A DNA stretch of 64,000 nt from Chungangia koreensis (GCF_042651785.1 NZ_JBHSEC010000001.1:62001-126000); one strand, 5' to 3'; positions 25,917 through 34,010 are shown, numbered from the stretch's first letter. The notes: generated by a model from the letters alone, not told the origin. Made by a program: numbers and translations.

Positions 25917-26126
25917 GTGGAAATAAAAAACCGCATTAAGGAATATCGTGCAAGACATGACCTAACTCAAAAGGATTTGGCTGAAAAAGTGGGAGTGACC
26001 CGTCAGACGATTGTGTCTCTTGAAAAAGGCACATACGTCCCGTCACTGCTGTTGGCCATGAATATTGCCGAAGTGTTCAATGAGTCAATCGAAGCTATTT
26101 TTCAAAAGGAAGGGGAAGCGAAATGA
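25917..26126 (+). CDS. XRE-family transcriptional regulator (short, YgzD-like)
   Basis: 69 aa, GTG start with AAGGAGTG eight bases upstream; an ATG three bases earlier hits a stop at once. One helix-turn-helix: LTQKDLAEKVGVTRQTIVSL, then the family tail YVPSLLLAMNIAEVFNESIE. Typical partner of a small membrane protein encoded next, here overlapping by four bases. Confidence 0.9.
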   Translation: MEIKNRIKEYRARHDLTQKDLAEKVGVTRQTIVSLEKGTYVPSLLLAMNIAEVFNESIEAIFQKEGEAK

Positions 26127-26602
26127 AGAATGTGTTGATCTATTCGACTGGAAAAGTGATATTCATCGCATTATTTGTATACACCTTTGGAGAGTTTCAT
26201 GTTGGGTTGCTCAAAATGGATGCGTTTGACCAAGCACTTACGGAAGGAAGGGTAATCGATGTCGATGTTAAGCCTCCAATGGTTCCTGTAATTTTAACCA
26301 TGATTATGGGGATTATTTTAGGTTTCTGGTCATGGAAGAAATCACGCAATTCCCCAGTAAGGCTTCAGCTTGAAGAATACGAAGAAAACGATGAGCGAGA
26401 AGTGGTAATTACAAGCAAAGCAACTAAAAGTGCCTATACGTCAATTGGCTACACAGCGTTCATCGCTATTGCTATTATGACAATCGCATCATATTCCTGG
26501 CTCCAAACATTCCCCGCTCTACCCATTTATCTGATGGGGGCTATCGTCATTATTGCTACGGTAATCTATGCTGCCGTCTGGTGCATTGAATATCAGAAGT
26601 AG
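26123..26602 (+). CDS. four-TM membrane protein encoded with the XRE regulator
   Basis: 159 aa. Membrane helices about 8-25, 52-70, 112-130 and 136-153, with an acidic cytoplasmic loop (EEYEENDEREVV) in the middle. Coupled to the XRE gene through an ATGA overlap. Such XRE/DUF2178-like pairs are common in Bacillales; function unknown. Confidence 0.75.
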   Translation: MKNVLIYSTGKVIFIALFVYTFGEFHVGLLKMDAFDQALTEGRVIDVDVKPPMVPVILTMIMGIILGFWSWKKSRNSPVRLQLEEYEENDEREVVITSKATKSAYTSIGYTAFIAIAIMTIASYSWLQTFPALPIYLMGAIVIIATVIYAAVWCIEYQK

Positions 26603-26657
26603 GGAATCGGGAACTTAAGAAAGAAAAACCTATATAAAACGAAGGGAGAGGGCATGG

Positions 26658-26864
26658 TTGGAGAAAAGTAAATTAAAAATGATGATTTCAATAGCCGGAA
26701 TTGTAGTTATTCTAACATTAACCGGGTTCATGTTTAACCAGTATAGGATTTATCAAGCAGATCAACTGATTATAGATCAGTGCTTTGAGAACTTTGATAC
26801 AAAAGGAAAAGTTGTGATGAAAAAAGAGAACTTTTGGTCACCTATAACTTGTGAAAACTCTTAA
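26658..26864 (+). CDS. short secreted or membrane-anchored protein
   Basis: 68 aa, TTG start; GGGAGAGGG precedes it. One hydrophobic segment (about 8-26) then about 40 polar residues with two Cys (QCFENFD and ITCENS) that could pair outside the cell. Not recognised; similar short exported proteins occur widely in Bacillus. Confidence 0.55.
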   Translation: MEKSKLKMMISIAGIVVILTLTGFMFNQYRIYQADQLIIDQCFENFDTKGKVVMKKENFWSPITCENS

Positions 26865-26974
26865 CTGGATGAATGAAAGACTTGTTATCGATAAAACATA
26901 TTATTAATCTTATGTTCACCCCCAACAAGGAAATGATTTAGCTGCCGTCGAATTCTGTAGATGGAGGGGTTCGT

Positions 26975-27808
26975 ATGATTCATCACACAATCGAAGTCGA
27001 AGGAAAAACGGTCAGTTATACGGAATGGGGAGAAGAGGATCGACCTGTTTTGGTCTGCCTGCACGGTCTTGCAGGAAGTGCTTTTTATAGTTTTTCTGTC
27101 CTTCAAAAGTATTTGTCCGAACACTTTCGAATTATTGCTATTGATCAGCCTGGTCATGGATTGAGTGATTCTTTGGATCAGGAGTCTGATTATTTATTTT
27201 CCAATTTGGCGAAGTGGTACAAAAATCTATTTGCGCACTTAAATCTGAAGTCTTTCTATTTGGCAGGTCATTCATGGGGGGCGGATGTCGCACTACATTT
27301 TACAAAGTATTATCCTGAAATGGTAAAGGGACTAATATTGTTGGATGGGGCATTCACTTTCCCGCACTTACAGGAAGGGATGACTTTCGAGGTTGCATAT
27401 CAAGGCTGGAATCAGTACATGGACAATGCCAAGTATCAGAATAGAGAAGAAATATTTCAGGAATACAGGGGATATACAAAAAACTGGACGCCTGAAATTG
27501 AACAGTCGGTTACGACAATCTTTACCGATGATCATCAATTGATTGCAACCAAATTCACCGTACTTTCTATTATAAAATCCTTTTTCACCGAATCGTTTCT
27601 CGATGCCTATCCACAGATCGATGTTCGGGTTCTACTTATTCATGCGACTCGACCTCATGATTTGGATGCAGCGAGAGAAGTGGGCATTCTGAAAATGAAA
27701 AAAGAAATTTCAGGAGTTACCGTCATTCCTATTGAAGCGGGGCATATGCTCCAATGGGATGAACCTGAGAAGGTGGCAGCAGAGATCATTAAATTTGCAA
27801 ATAAATAG
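26975..27808 (+). CDS. alpha/beta hydrolase
   Basis: 277 aa. HGLAGSAFYS oxyanion loop (about 30-39), nucleophile elbow AGHSWGADVA (Ser about 98), acidic residue near ATRPHDLD (about 227) and catalytic His in EAGHMLQWDEP (about 260). A complete alpha/beta hydrolase of the MhpC/dehalogenase-like shape. Substrate unknown. GGAGGGG sits before the ATG. Confidence 0.85.
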   Translation: MIHHTIEVEGKTVSYTEWGEEDRPVLVCLHGLAGSAFYSFSVLQKYLSEHFRIIAIDQPGHGLSDSLDQESDYLFSNLAKWYKNLFAHLNLKSFYLAGHSWGADVALHFTKYYPEMVKGLILLDGAFTFPHLQEGMTFEVAYQGWNQYMDNAKYQNREEIFQEYRGYTKNWTPEIEQSVTTIFTDDHQLIATKFTVLSIIKSFFTESFLDAYPQIDVRVLLIHATRPHDLDAAREVGILKMKKEISGVTVIPIEAGHMLQWDEPEKVAAEIIKFANK

Positions 27809-27862
27809 AGGAAACTTGCAAACAATAAAAAACCCAATTGCAAATAAATATTGCAAATAAAA
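27795..27862 (+). repeat. weak ~21-bp repeat array F (TTGCAAAYAA)
   Basis: TTGCAAA(T/C)AA at 27795, 27816, 27838 and 27851: spacings 21, 22 and 13. The first copy lies inside the last codons of the hydrolase gene, suggesting the array grew from the gene end. Weaker than arrays A-E. Confidence 0.5.
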
Positions 27863-27890
27863 AGGCGAGAGCTCTTTGCTCCCGCCTCGA
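27857..27890 (-). terminator. terminator of the small Asn-rich gene
   Basis: Minus strand GGCGGGAG / CTCTCGCC stem then five T. Confidence 0.8.
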
Positions 27891-27896
27891 TGTATG

Positions 27897-28079
27897 TTAG
27901 CAATCGTTATCCGCTTTATTGCGTAATTTATTCAACTCACGGTCAGGTTCTTCCGAGCGATTAATATCCTCTACATTCAAATCGAAATCCTCTGCGAACT
28001 CAGCGCGGTTATTCAAATCGTTGTTTGGGTTAGTAATGTTATTGTTATTTCGGTTACGTTCGTTACGGTTGTTTGCCAT
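27897..28079 (-). CDS. small Asn-rich hydrophilic protein, possible spore protein
   Basis: 60 aa, about one third Asn, no hydrophobic stretch. Begins MANNRNERNRNNNN and contains NPNNDLNNRAEFAEDFD, which parallels NPNDNLNEELSAEFD in the protein at 19952-20176. Strong GGGAGG site (antisense of the CACCTCCC at 28085) and a strong terminator support a real gene. Looks like a minor SASP; unproven. Confidence 0.55.
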   Translation of the reverse strand: MANNRNERNRNNNNITNPNNDLNNRAEFAEDFDLNVEDINRSEEPDRELNKLRNKADNDC

Positions 28080-28194
28080 GGTGGTTCACCTCCCTCAAAC
28101 CTTAGGTTGTGCAGAATAAGGGAGATTATTCGGAAATCAAAATGAAAGGGAGAGCAGAATCTCTGTAGATTCATCTCTTAACGGTACCTATTTC

Positions 28195-28611
28195 ATGAAA
28201 AAAACCATCGTTCTTTTATTCGCGCTATTCCTATTGACTGGTTGTATTCTTCCTGGACCCGCTAAGGAACCCACACTCGATCAGCTTACCCGTGTAGATG
28301 TTGAATATGAGGATAATACATATTTTGAATCCGTCATTGAAGGAGAAGAAGAAGTAAATGAATTAATTCAAATCCTCCAGGAGATTAGCTGGGAAGATGG
28401 GAAAGCCGAAATGGCGAGAGAGCCGGACATGATTTTGCATCTATTTTTTACTGTTGAAGAAGGGATGCCGGAATCAATCAGACCGATTCAAATCTGGTTC
28501 AATTCTGATCAGACAGCTACACTCATCGATTCCCACAACGCCCGAATCGGAAAACTAAAAAAGGAATATGCGTCGAAATTGCAGGAACTAATTAAATTTG
28601 AAGTTCAATAG
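28195..28611 (+). CDS. small lipoprotein
   Basis: 138 aa. Type II signal peptide with lipobox LLTGC (Cys 17), so exported and lipid-anchored. The mature part is about 120 acidic residues with no recognised domain. First of three closely spaced genes (next ATG 22 bp after its stop) that all encode envelope proteins. No clear ribosome site was seen directly upstream of the ATG. Confidence 0.7.
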   Translation: MKKTIVLLFALFLLTGCILPGPAKEPTLDQLTRVDVEYEDNTYFESVIEGEEEVNELIQILQEISWEDGKAEMAREPDMILHLFFTVEEGMPESIRPIQIWFNSDQTATLIDSHNARIGKLKKEYASKLQELIKFEVQ

Positions 28612-28632
28612 TTAGCTAAAGGGAGATTGTAT

Positions 28633-28803
28633 ATGAAAATACAGATGGTTCTATTTCTTATCGGATTAATTTTGTTTATGACCGGAATATACATATCTAC
28701 TATTTGGGAAATACCTGGCATGATCATGGGGATTTTCGGTGGAATGACCATGGGAAGCAGCATGTACTTTTTTGTTAATCAAGGGAAACAGAAAGACAGT
28801 TAA
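28633..28803 (+). CDS. 56-residue two-TM micro-protein
   Basis: AAAGGGAGATTGTAT precedes the ATG. Hydrophobic helices about 4-20 and 26-47, Gly/Met-rich (GMIMGIFGGMTMGSSM), with a basic tail. Lies between the lipoprotein gene and the DUF3784 gene with 20-22 bp gaps. Function unknown. Confidence 0.6.
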   Translation: MKIQMVLFLIGLILFMTGIYISTIWEIPGMIMGIFGGMTMGSSMYFFVNQGKQKDS

Positions 28804-28823
28804 GATCTTTAGGAGGTAAAAAA

Positions 28824-29144
28824 ATGGTTGGTGTAATCATTAATTTAATTATGGTTATTGCTTTCTTAATCCTTGGAATTTACTTGTCTAAAGGAAAAGG
28901 TGCATTCCTGATTGCAGGTTATAACACCATGTCAGCCAGTGAGAAGGCGAAATACGATGAAGTGACCTTGTGTAAATTCATGGGGAAAATGATGTATGGG
29001 TTAAGTTTTAGCATATTTTTATGGGCACTGAGTGATTTGTTAGAAATTCAACTATTATTTATCATTGGTATGGTGTTATTTGCTGGCCTTATTGTATTTA
29101 TATTGGTGTACATAAATACGGGGAATCGGTTTAAAAAAAGCTAA
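28824..29144 (+). CDS. DUF3784-family membrane protein
   Basis: 106 aa. Three membrane helices and the family signature IAGYNTMSASEKAKYDE (about 32-48) between helices 1 and 2. DUF3784 proteins are common in Firmicutes, function unknown. AGGAGG lies seven bases before the ATG. Ends at a strong terminator. Confidence 0.85.
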   Translation: MVGVIINLIMVIAFLILGIYLSKGKGAFLIAGYNTMSASEKAKYDEVTLCKFMGKMMYGLSFSIFLWALSDLLEIQLLFIIGMVLFAGLIVFILVYINTGNRFKKS

Positions 29145-29149
29145 AATTT

Positions 29150-29188
29150 TCGAAGGACTTCAAATGGTTTTTGAAGTCCTTCGTTTTT
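29150..29188 (+). terminator. terminator after DUF3784 gene
   Basis: CGAAGGACTTCAAA / TTTGAAGTCCTTCG long stem then TTTTTG. Confidence 0.9.
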
Positions 29189-29222
29189 GAACAATAAGTA
29201 CTAACATGCAGTTCAATAAGCC

Positions 29223-29597
29223 TTAAGACCACGTCAATTGCCAAGATACTCCGAACTTGTCCTGCACCCAGCCGAATTTCTTGAAACCAGGAAGGTCTCC
29301 CAGAGCCATTAACTCTAAGCCTCCATCGGCCAGACGAGCATACACGCGGTCAATTTCCTCTTCCGATTCGCAAGCAACCATCATGGAAATGGCAGGAGTA
29401 AACGTAAATTCATGATGAACAGAACTATCGATCGCCATGAATTCCTGTCCTTTAATACTAAAGATTGCGTGCATGACGCCACCGGTTTCATTCGGGATCA
29501 AATTCACAATTTCTCCTCCGAACACCTCAATATAAAGGTCGATTGCTTCTTTTGCCTTCCCCTCAAACATAAGGAAAGTGTGGATTTGTTGTGTCAT
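29223..29597 (-). CDS. PhnB-like VOC-family protein
   Basis: 124 aa. HTFLMFEGKAKEAIDLYIEV at the start and FGWVQDKFGVSWQLTW at the end match the PhnB-like branch of VOC proteins; the closing motif is very like that of the protein at 9197-9616. AGGAGG lies upstream of the ATG. Function unknown. Confidence 0.85.
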   Translation of the reverse strand: MTQQIHTFLMFEGKAKEAIDLYIEVFGGEIVNLIPNETGGVMHAIFSIKGQEFMAIDSSVHHEFTFTPAISMMVACESEEEIDRVYARLADGGLELMALGDLPGFKKFGWVQDKFGVSWQLTWS

Positions 29598-29663
29598 TAA
29601 CTATAACCTCCTAGCTGTTTACTTTCTACATTATCATAGAAATTCATAAAAAATATTCAAAAT

Positions 29664-29687
29664 TTTTGTTCCATTCATGGAACAAAA
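29664..29687. promoter_or_regulatory. 24-bp perfect palindrome between divergent genes
   Basis: TTTTGTTCCA and its complement TGGAACAAAA separated by TTCA. No T-run follows as in a terminator for either gene's 3' end; it sits in the divergent promoter region of the VOC gene and the membrane protein gene, so an operator is likely. Confidence 0.6.
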
Positions 29688-29730
29688 TGGTGGTTTCATA
29701 CGTAGAAAGGAAAAAGGGGGGACTGCTTCA

Positions 29731-29910
29731 GTGTTGAATTTAATTGTAATTGTATTTATAGTAATCGCCATTCTATCGACCGTGGGTGGTCTCTACCTTA
29801 TTAAACGAGACTGGCATCGTAGCAATGCCAATGTTTCAGCAGGTATCATTTTGCTGTCGATGGCAGTTCTTTCTCTATTAGCTGTGCTGATTACGTATTC
29901 GAATTTTTAA
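29731..29910 (+). CDS. small two-TM membrane protein
   Basis: 59 aa from the GTG at 29731, with AAGGGGGG nine bases upstream; the earlier ATG (29677) lies inside the palindrome and has no site. Helices about 2-23 and 35-57, joined by a basic loop IKRDWHRSN. Family not recognised. The next small gene starts 16 bp later. Confidence 0.6.
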   Translation: MLNLIVIVFIVIAILSTVGGLYLIKRDWHRSNANVSAGIILLSMAVLSLLAVLITYSNF

Positions 29911-29925
29911 CGAGGAGGATTTTAT

Positions 29926-30114
29926 ATGCAATGGTTCATGTGGATATTTTGGGGTGCGATTGCGCTACTAATTGTAGGAGGGTTTCTTGTGGATCGTCTT
30001 AGCGGCAGGAAATATGACCGCTCAAAGGCTGAGAACTCGTTAAATCAGAATATGGCAGAAGCAGATGCTTTACGCGAAGTGGATCGATACAATCACCAAA
30101 ATCCAATGTTTTGA
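29926..30114 (+). CDS. small membrane protein with acidic tail
   Basis: 62 aa. ACGAGGAGG site before the ATG. One membrane helix (about 4-24), then a polar tail of about 38 residues rich in Asn, Arg and Asp. Probably co-transcribed with the gene before it. Function unknown. Confidence 0.65.
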   Translation: MQWFMWIFWGAIALLIVGGFLVDRLSGRKYDRSKAENSLNQNMAEADALREVDRYNHQNPMF

Positions 30115-30121
30115 TATCAGG

Positions 30122-30163
30122 GAAATGAACAAAGCACTCCATAGTGATAGAGTGCTTTGCATT
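30122..30163. terminator. hairpin between convergent genes
   Basis: CAAAGCACTC / GAGTGCTTTG stem, short T-tracts on either side. Likely bidirectional. Confidence 0.6.
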
Positions 30164-30168
30164 AGTCG

Positions 30169-30399
30169 CTATTCTACTTCTTTCAGCATCTTTTCGATGA
30201 CAACTAACCGTTCCTCCAAGTCATTGACTTTGGATTGCAAGAGTCGATTATTTTCTCTTTCTAAAGTTAGTTTCTCATCGGCACGTTGTTCAAAGCGTTT
30301 CACTGTTTTGACTACAAAAATTACAATCAGTACGAAAACAATGATGGGAAGCAAAGACATTAATAATGGTAATAACCCGAATAATGTAACAGAACTCAT
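30169..30399 (-). CDS. membrane protein with C-terminal coiled coil
   Basis: 76 aa. Membrane helix about 8-30, then a heptad-rich coil (RFEQRADEKLTLERENNRLL to the end). Encoded right after an ArsR-type regulator with a 22-bp gap, the usual Bacillus pairing of such a regulator with a small PspB-like membrane protein. Function unknown. Confidence 0.65.
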   Translation of the reverse strand: MSSVTLFGLLPLLMSLLPIIVFVLIVIFVVKTVKRFEQRADEKLTLERENNRLLQSKVNDLEERLVVIEKMLKEVE

Positions 30400-30421
30400 A
30401 AAAACACCTCTTAGAATGTAG

Positions 30422-30742
30422 TTATTTCTTTTTCTTCATCGTTAAGGAAGAAGAAAGAGCGTGAATGATTGTTTCATTCAACTCCAAGTGAAACGGAGTT
30501 AACTGATAATACTTTGCAGCTTGGCCCGTTTCTAAAATTTCCATATCCGTTGAAACCAGATTCGCCTCCTCCAGCTTTTGTAGGTGCAGATACAATAGGG
30601 GTCTGCTGATGCCAAGCTCGCGTGCAAGGTGGCTGACGTACTGCCTTCCTTCCGATAACACTGCAATAATTTTTAAACGTTGAGGGTTCGATAAAGCCTC
30701 TAAAACCAGGAGCAACTCATCACCAGTATCAAAATGTTTCAT
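30422..30742 (-). CDS. ArsR-type winged-helix regulator
   Basis: 106 aa. LEALSNPQRLKIIAVLSEG (about 13-31) and the recognition helix region LARELGISRPLLYLHLQKLEEA (about 39-60). No metal-binding Cys. Likely represses its own operon with the membrane protein downstream. A dyad GTAA-N8-TTAC at 30745-30760 just upstream is a candidate operator. Confidence 0.8.
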   Translation of the reverse strand: MKHFDTGDELLLVLEALSNPQRLKIIAVLSEGRQYVSHLARELGISRPLLYLHLQKLEEANLVSTDMEILETGQAAKYYQLTPFHLELNETIIHALSSSLTMKKKK

Positions 30743-30744
30743 AT

Positions 30745-30760
30745 GTAAGTATTTTATTAC
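30745..30760. promoter_or_regulatory. candidate operator of the ArsR-type gene
   Basis: GTAAGTATTTTATTAC, dyad ends GTAA/TTAC, immediately upstream of the regulator's ATG. Confidence 0.35.
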
Positions 30761-30828
30761 AGGTATTATAACGAGTCAATATTTTGTTGGAAATAAATTC
30801 TTGAATCACTAATAAGGGAGGGTTCTAA

Positions 30829-31326
30829 TTGGGGAAATGGTTTATATGGGGAGGGGCATTCATCGCCTTCTTCTTTATTTTGATGGGCAACTTGTTTACT
30901 GCTTCATCGGAAGAACGATTTGGGTTTTACGGTGACGAATGGGGGCTAAAGTTGCCAAACGCAATGGCACAGGAAATCGTGTTGGGAGCGCAGCCTCATC
31001 CGGAAGATAATCGGGCGAAATTTAACGTACTCATTTACAAGGATTCGGAAGATTTCTCAAAAGTTACAGGTCTAAAGATAATAACGGAAGAAAATTTAGA
31101 AGATCTACAACGAGAAATACTTGTGTTTCAGACTCGAGCAATTCACGATATTGATTATGTTAAAGAGAATGAATTAATTAACTTGTTCGAAGAAAATTCA
31201 CCTGACCCACAGATAGGAGACTCGTTCTATTACAAGGAAGACAAAAAGGGCAATTATTTCTTCGCGATCATTAAAGAGAATGAGAGTAAAGTATATACCT
31301 TTGAGTGGTCGGAAGTATTGGAGTGA
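30829..31326 (+). CDS. membrane-anchored exported protein of unknown function
   Basis: 165 aa, TTG start after GGGAGGGTTCTAA. One N-terminal membrane helix (about 4-24), the rest extracytoplasmic, acidic and mixed alpha/beta. No cysteine for lipidation. Next gene's ATG lies six bases after its stop. Family not recognised. Confidence 0.65.
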   Translation: MGKWFIWGGAFIAFFFILMGNLFTASSEERFGFYGDEWGLKLPNAMAQEIVLGAQPHPEDNRAKFNVLIYKDSEDFSKVTGLKIITEENLEDLQREILVFQTRAIHDIDYVKENELINLFEENSPDPQIGDSFYYKEDKKGNYFFAIIKENESKVYTFEWSEVLE

Positions 31327-31331
31327 TAAAT

Positions 31332-31556
31332 ATGAGCAGCGATCGTATTGAACTGAGCTTTAAAAATAAGGAAATTCGGATGTGGGCTTTCATTATGGTG
31401 CCGACAGTTGTAGTGGGATTCATTCTACTTTATTTTGCAGAGGAAGCTGATCATTTTGGGTTCCGAGTAGCCCCTTACGTCCTACTAATGTTGAGTTATG
31501 CCTTCTATTACATATGGAGGTACCGATATCGAAAGAAGAAAAAAGACAAAGGTTGA
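31332..31556 (+). CDS. small two-TM membrane protein
   Basis: 74 aa from the ATG at 31332, with TTGGAGTG seven bases upstream (inside the preceding gene). Helices about 16-36 and 44-62, very basic C-terminus RYRYRKKKKDKG. Probably co-expressed with the exported protein before it. Unknown function. Confidence 0.65.
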   Translation: MSSDRIELSFKNKEIRMWAFIMVPTVVVGFILLYFAEEADHFGFRVAPYVLLMLSYAFYYIWRYRYRKKKKDKG

Positions 31557-31728
31557 TGAGGAAGGGTGACTGTATATGAACTTTGTTGAAGGGTTGGGAT
31601 GCTAAGGTTAGATGCGGCATGATAACGAACACTTTCTTCTCCGTGAATTATTTGCCCCATCTAATATTTCTAAAGATAATAGAGATGATTTGGTACTCGA
31701 ACACTCTCAACACTTAAGGAGGATGAGT

Positions 31729-31911
31729 ATGTCCGAGAAACAACGGGATGAGTTGAAATACAAAGAACAACGGAATAACCCGGGCGGGGCTTTGAATAAT
31801 GCTTGGTCCCAAGCCCATACTGGTTCACCTGGCAGAGGATGCTTATTGAATAGTGTTTCACTGGCTATCGTTGTTGTATTGCTGCTAATCGTCCGAGCCT
31901 GTACAAATTAA
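31729..31911 (+). CDS. small protein with C-terminal TM (DUF6366-like)
   Basis: 60 aa from the ATG at 31729, six bases after AAGGAGG; a longer in-frame extension lacks a site. Starts MSEKQRDELKYKEQ, has NPGGALNNAWSQAHTG, and ends in a membrane helix with a basic/Cys tail. The first half resembles DUF6366 proteins of Bacillus. Function unknown. Confidence 0.6.
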   Translation: MSEKQRDELKYKEQRNNPGGALNNAWSQAHTGSPGRGCLLNSVSLAIVVVLLLIVRACTN

Positions 31912-31930
31912 TCAAAAGGGGAAGATTACT

Positions 31931-32440
31931 ATTAAATCTACTTATAAAAAACAAATTAGTGAGATAGTCGAGCGACTTCCGGAAGAAAAAGCCTTAGAAC
32001 TATTGATGATGGCTGAAAGCATGGAGGAGAAACTAAAGTTTGTCCAACACCTCATCAATAAAGGAATGAAGGTAGAGGAAGAACTGGATGGACAACACTT
32101 CAGGGAGAAATGGGAAGAACGCTTTGCTGCCGGCATCGACGACAAGACGAAGAAGGACATCTATTTCAACCGATTCCTATGGCATATATTCAGTTTTGGA
32201 GCACTAAAGTGCCTGGAGAAGGATGAGGCGGAGGCAGCCTTTGATCAAATGGAAAAGAAGAATTGTTATTTATTTTCCCAGCATCATATTGTAAGTTTTG
32301 AACTATTGAATGCAGAATCGCTAAAGGTGGAAGACCTTGGAGAAGAAACGGATATCTATGTAGTCGATGAAGATTTTACATGGACATTTGTAAAGACACA
32401 TGAATCCGTATGTGGGCCGTATTTCTATCAACTGCCTTAA
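31931..32440 (+). CDS. DUF4275-family protein, probable AUU start
   Basis: 169 aa if started at ATT 31931, which has AAGGGGAAG six bases upstream. The reading frame from there codes a sensible helix (ISEIVERLPEEKALELLMMAE), whereas the ATG at 32003 sits in the middle of it without a ribosome site. The main domain (FREKWEERFA, FLWHIFSFGALKCLEKDEA, VDEDFTWTFVKTHE, CGPYF) follows DUF4275. Function unknown. The AUU start is an inference; infC is the known bacterial precedent. Confidence 0.65.
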   Translation: MKSTYKKQISEIVERLPEEKALELLMMAESMEEKLKFVQHLINKGMKVEEELDGQHFREKWEERFAAGIDDKTKKDIYFNRFLWHIFSFGALKCLEKDEAEAAFDQMEKKNCYLFSQHHIVSFELLNAESLKVEDLGEETDIYVVDEDFTWTFVKTHESVCGPYFYQLP

Positions 32441-32529
32441 AAGAAGAAAGGGCATCGCCAATTCGGCAACGTATAATCTTACTATCATCTGCCCAAAAGG
32501 CATATAAAAAATTAAAAGGACAAACACTT

Positions 32530-33393
32530 ATGAAAAATTACATAGAACGAATCAACCAAATATACTCTGAATTACAAATCCAGACCGCTACCCCGAATGA
32601 CATCGGTCAGAATAATGACGTACTCGTGATCAATGACTCACTAATCTTCCGTTTCCCAAAATATCAAAATGGAATAGAACGTTTAGCGGAAGAAAAAGAA
32701 ATATTAAACCGGGTGAGAAAATTTGTCTCTCTACCGACGCCTAAGTTTAAGTATCAATCTTTTGATGAGCCGGAAGTTGGAAAGGTATTTGTCGGTTACG
32801 AAATTATTGAAGGGGTTCCTTTTTGGAAGGAAAGTTTTTATGAAATCAAAGACGCAAAGTTGAAGCGAGAAATTGCAGAACAGCTTACAACCTTCTTAAA
32901 GGAACTGCACTCCATACCGAAAATCGAGTTAGTGGAGATCGGGTTAAAGGAACATCATCCGATTGAGGTGATGGCTGAGATGCATAAGAAAATACAGGAG
33001 AAGCTCTTCTCATTTATGCGTGCGGATGCCAAAGAAGAAATTACGCTTTCTTTCAAGGATTTCCTTGAAAATAACCGTGAAATAGAAACGGCACTTATAC
33101 ATGGAGACTTTGGTTCTTCCAATATATTATGGGACCCAACGTTAAAGGAAATTACAGGTGTCATCGACTTTGGAGGTTCCGGATTAGGTGACCCAGCATA
33201 CGATTTAGCTGGGATTCTCTCAAGCTTCGGTGAAGATTTCTATCGCTTATGTCTGTCACTTTACCCAAATGGTGAAGAAATTTCGGAGCGGGTTAAATTT
33301 TACCGAAGTACATTCGCCCTTCAAGAAGCACTGCATGGGATTGAACATAATGACGAAGAAGCCTTCGAGGCTGGGATTAAAAACTATCGCTAA
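32530..33393 (+). CDS. aminoglycoside phosphotransferase-family kinase
   Basis: 287 aa from the ATG at 32530, with AAAGGACA just upstream. Kinase core: catalytic loop LIHGDFGSSNILWD (about 190-203) with Asp and Asn in place, and metal-binding VIDFGGSG (about 213). APH-fold enzymes phosphorylate antibiotics, choline or sugars; this lineage need not confer resistance. GDPAYDLAGI completes the signature. Confidence 0.85.
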   Translation: MKNYIERINQIYSELQIQTATPNDIGQNNDVLVINDSLIFRFPKYQNGIERLAEEKEILNRVRKFVSLPTPKFKYQSFDEPEVGKVFVGYEIIEGVPFWKESFYEIKDAKLKREIAEQLTTFLKELHSIPKIELVEIGLKEHHPIEVMAEMHKKIQEKLFSFMRADAKEEITLSFKDFLENNREIETALIHGDFGSSNILWDPTLKEITGVIDFGGSGLGDPAYDLAGILSSFGEDFYRLCLSLYPNGEEISERVKFYRSTFALQEALHGIEHNDEEAFEAGIKNYR

Positions 33394-33557
33394 TTTAGTA
33401 GTAGAGAATGCCGTTCCATTTTGAATCACTATTACAAAGCTTGCTTATTAAGTAGGTGTCTCATAATCTTATTGATTAAAAGTATGTAAACTTGTGTTCA
33501 ACAATTGAGCAGAACTTTGAAGGTTGCAGTAATAACAAACAAAGGAGTGGAAGAAAT

Positions 33558-33977
33558 TTGAAGCGATCATTATTACTAATTTTAATAGTTTTCGGCGGCA
33601 TTGTAAGTGGATGCGGAGGAGACAAAATTACTATTTCAGAAATTGATTTAGAAAAAGCAAATGACATGGTGAAAAATTTTATTCAGAATGTGGAAAATAA
33701 TCTTCAAGATCCAGACACCGGGATTTATATAGTCAACGATACAAAAAATCGCTATTTGTATCTTAATCAAGATTTTTTGGATGATGGAAGAGGCTTTGGT
33801 GATATCGATATCAAAACAGACGAAAATTCAATCAACATTTACGTGAATGATGTGTCTACTTCCGACGGGGAAGAAGATACATATAAGTTATACAAGATAA
33901 AAATTAAAGGGGAATATGAGTACCTGAAAGTTTTTAAGAATGGTGAGGAAACCCATTTTGCAGGGGTTGGGGCATAG
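33558..33977 (+). CDS. lipoprotein, possibly cystatin-like
   Basis: 139 aa from the TTG at 33558, eight bases after AGGAGTG. Signal peptide with lipobox VSGC (Cys about 18). The mature part (helix IDLEKANDMVKNFIQNV then several beta strands) recalls the small cystatin-like DUF4467 lipoproteins, at low confidence. It marks the left side of the accessory region; a repeat copy follows. Confidence 0.65.
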   Translation: MKRSLLLILIVFGGIVSGCGGDKITISEIDLEKANDMVKNFIQNVENNLQDPDTGIYIVNDTKNRYLYLNQDFLDDGRGFGDIDIKTDENSINIYVNDVSTSDGEEDTYKLYKIKIKGEYEYLKVFKNGEETHFAGVGA

Positions 33978-33979
33978 TT

Positions 33980-34004
33980 GATAATGCCACAAAGGGGCAA
34001 TATC
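33980..34004 (+). terminator. hairpin after lipoprotein gene
   Basis: GATAATGCC / GGGCAATATC stem with ACAAA loop, only CTCAC after it, so a weak terminator at best. Confidence 0.4.
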
Positions 34005-34010
34005 TCACTT

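Noticed and set aside
33980..34004. Hairpin after the lipoprotein as part of repeat R1
   Set aside because: Its stem (GATAATGCC/GGGCAATATC) is unrelated to the repeat hairpin, which lies about 20 bp downstream.
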